From Oligosphaeraceae bacterium (GTDB lineage Bacteria; Verrucomicrobiota; Lentisphaeria; Oligosphaerales; Oligosphaeraceae): a stretch of 14,922 nt of DNA. Under the pieces are notes generated by a model. It had not been told where the DNA came from, did no database searches, and saw nothing but the letters and a program-made list of their open reading frames with translations. The stretch's first letter is position 1; every line of letters starts with the position of its first letter. Position numbers and translations under genes: made by a program. The stretch spans positions 1-14,922 of the forward strand of contig JAAYYJ010000423.1 of the NCBI GenBank assembly GCA_012515455.1. The letters are read 5' to 3'. Below are positions 13,918-14,922 of the stretch, piece by piece.

Positions 13918-14922
13918 TCAGGCTTTGCCTTTCTCCTTCAGCTGTTGCTGGATGTTCTGGATGATGCCTTCAGCATCGCGGCACTTGGTAATCAGATCGC
14001 CGTAGGAGATCTTACCTTCATTATAGAGTTGCAGCAAATGCGAATCAAGAGTGTTCATGCCCCATTTGGCACCAGTTTGGATGTCCGAGGTGATACGGAA
14101 GGTCTTGCCATCCCGGATCAGAGCCGCAATAGACGGGGTTTGGACCATGATTTCAAAACCCGCCACCCGGCCTTTCTTATCGATCCGCTTCAACAGCACC
14201 TGTGAGATCACGCAGATCAATGATGCCGCCAGCTGAGTGCGCACCTGAGCTTGCTGATTGGTCGGAAAAGAATCGACAATCCGGTCGACAGTCTCGGCCG
14301 CACCAGTGGTGTGCAGAGTGCCAAAGACCAGGTGCCCGGTTTCTGCCGCCGTGATGGCCGCACCGATGGTCTCCAGGTCACGCATTTCACCGACCAGAAT
14401 GGTGTCGGGGTCCTGCCGCAGGGCGCGGCGGATGGCTTCGGCAAAGGAGGGTACGTCGTTATGTATTTCGCGTTGCGTGACCACGCTGCTTTTGTGGCTG
14501 TGATAGAACTCAATCGGGTCCTCGATGGTAATGATATGATCGCGCTTTTCCCGGTTGATCACATCGATCATGGAGGCCAGAGTGGTTGATTTGCCACTGC
14601 CGGTAGGTCCGGTGACCAGCACCAGCCCCCGCGGCCGGAACAGGATATCCTTGACTGCCGGGGGCAGGCCGATCTGCTCCATGCTCAGCAGGGTATTGGA
14701 GATCGTCCGCAGCACCATGCCGATATTTCCCTTGGCCCGAAACGCGCTGACCCGGAAGCGCGCCTTGTCACCGAAAGCGAAGCCGAAGTCGACGCCGCCG
14801 TCCTGCTGCAGCTTCTGCTGATTTGCTTCGGAGGTGATTGATTTCATCAGGTATTCGGTATCCTCCGGGGTCATGGGTTCGGTATCCAGCGGCACCATTT
14901 CGCCGTGCATCCGGATCACCGG
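13918..14922 (-). CDS. pilT: Type IV pilus retraction ATPase PilT (N-terminus outside window)
   Basis: A hexameric cytoplasmic ATPase that powers pilus retraction. The frame is open to the window edge (reading PVIRMHGE), so about 25-30 N-terminal residues are missing compared with the usual ~345-360. Visible motifs, numbered from the isoleucine-containing MIR at the edge: Walker A GPTGSGKST (104-112), Asp box ITIEDPIEF (130-138), Walker B ILVGEMRD (174-181) and His box GHLVFGTLHTTGA (195-207). The C-terminal half has the PilT-type sequence around AALIRDGK and GMNTLDSHLLQLYNEGKIS, which separates it from the assembly ATPase PilB/GspE. No tetracysteine zinc site of PilB type is present. It is followed by pilC; pilB, if linked, would lie beyond the window. 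Confidence 0.95.
   Translation of the reverse strand, partial: PVIRMHGEMVPLDTEPMTPEDTEYLMKSITSEANQQKLQQDGGVDFGFAFGDKARFRVSAFRAKGNIGMVLRTISNTLLSMEQIGLPPAVKDILFRPRGLVLVTGPTGSGKSTTLASMIDVINREKRDHIITIEDPIEFYHSHKSSVVTQREIHNDVPSFAEAIRRALRQDPDTILVGEMRDLETIGAAITAAETGHLVFGTLHTTGAAETVDRIVDSFPTNQQAQVRTQLAASLICVISQVLLKRIDKKGRVAGFEIMVQTPSIAALIRDGKTFRITSDIQTGAKWGMNTLDSHLLQLYNEGKISYGDLITKCRDAEGIIQNIQQQLKEKGKA

Overview
This is a GC-rich bacterial window with no mobile elements, tRNA/rRNA genes or CRISPR arrays that I can see. The gene mix is two SPFH/band-7 membrane proteins, a cytoplasmic GH29 alpha-L-fucosidase, a DUF4886 SGNH-type hydrolase, a single-polypeptide PurL resembling the clostridial-type family, and PilT/PilC-type pilus or secretion genes. 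It suggests a carbohydrate-degrading member of the PVC group, perhaps Lentisphaerota or Verrucomicrobiota. That placement is an inference from gene content, not from a marker gene.

Layout. (1) About 1-2445, plus strand: the end of one SPFH gene, translationally coupled to a second, paralogous SPFH gene whose N-terminal region carries three tandem copies of a ~58-residue unit. (2) 2446-2721: a gap holding three successive hairpins followed by T-runs, which look like tandem intrinsic terminators. (3) 2722-7690, plus strand: five close-packed genes, namely a GH29 fucosidase, a membrane protein with an HExxH metalloprotease-like motif, a small secreted protein, a half-size UPF0016/GDT1 cation transporter, and a YejE-type ABC permease with a large extra domain. 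(4) 7691-7720: a short convergent junction. (5) 7721-12324, minus strand: purL followed by a DUF4886 hydrolase. (6) 12535-14922, minus strand: pilT (cut by the window edge) followed by pilC.

How they work together. The fucosidase run reads as a possible fucoside or glycopeptide utilisation unit: a YejE-like oligopeptide/glycopeptide importer component, an intracellular fucosidase and a secreted accessory protein. No solute-binding protein, second permease or ATPase is present, so this link rests only on co-direction and short spacing. pilT and pilC form a core type IV pilus or type II secretion pair. purL is housekeeping purine synthesis. The least explained features are the SPFH repeat triplication, the ~190-residue insertion in the permease, and the HExxH membrane protein.
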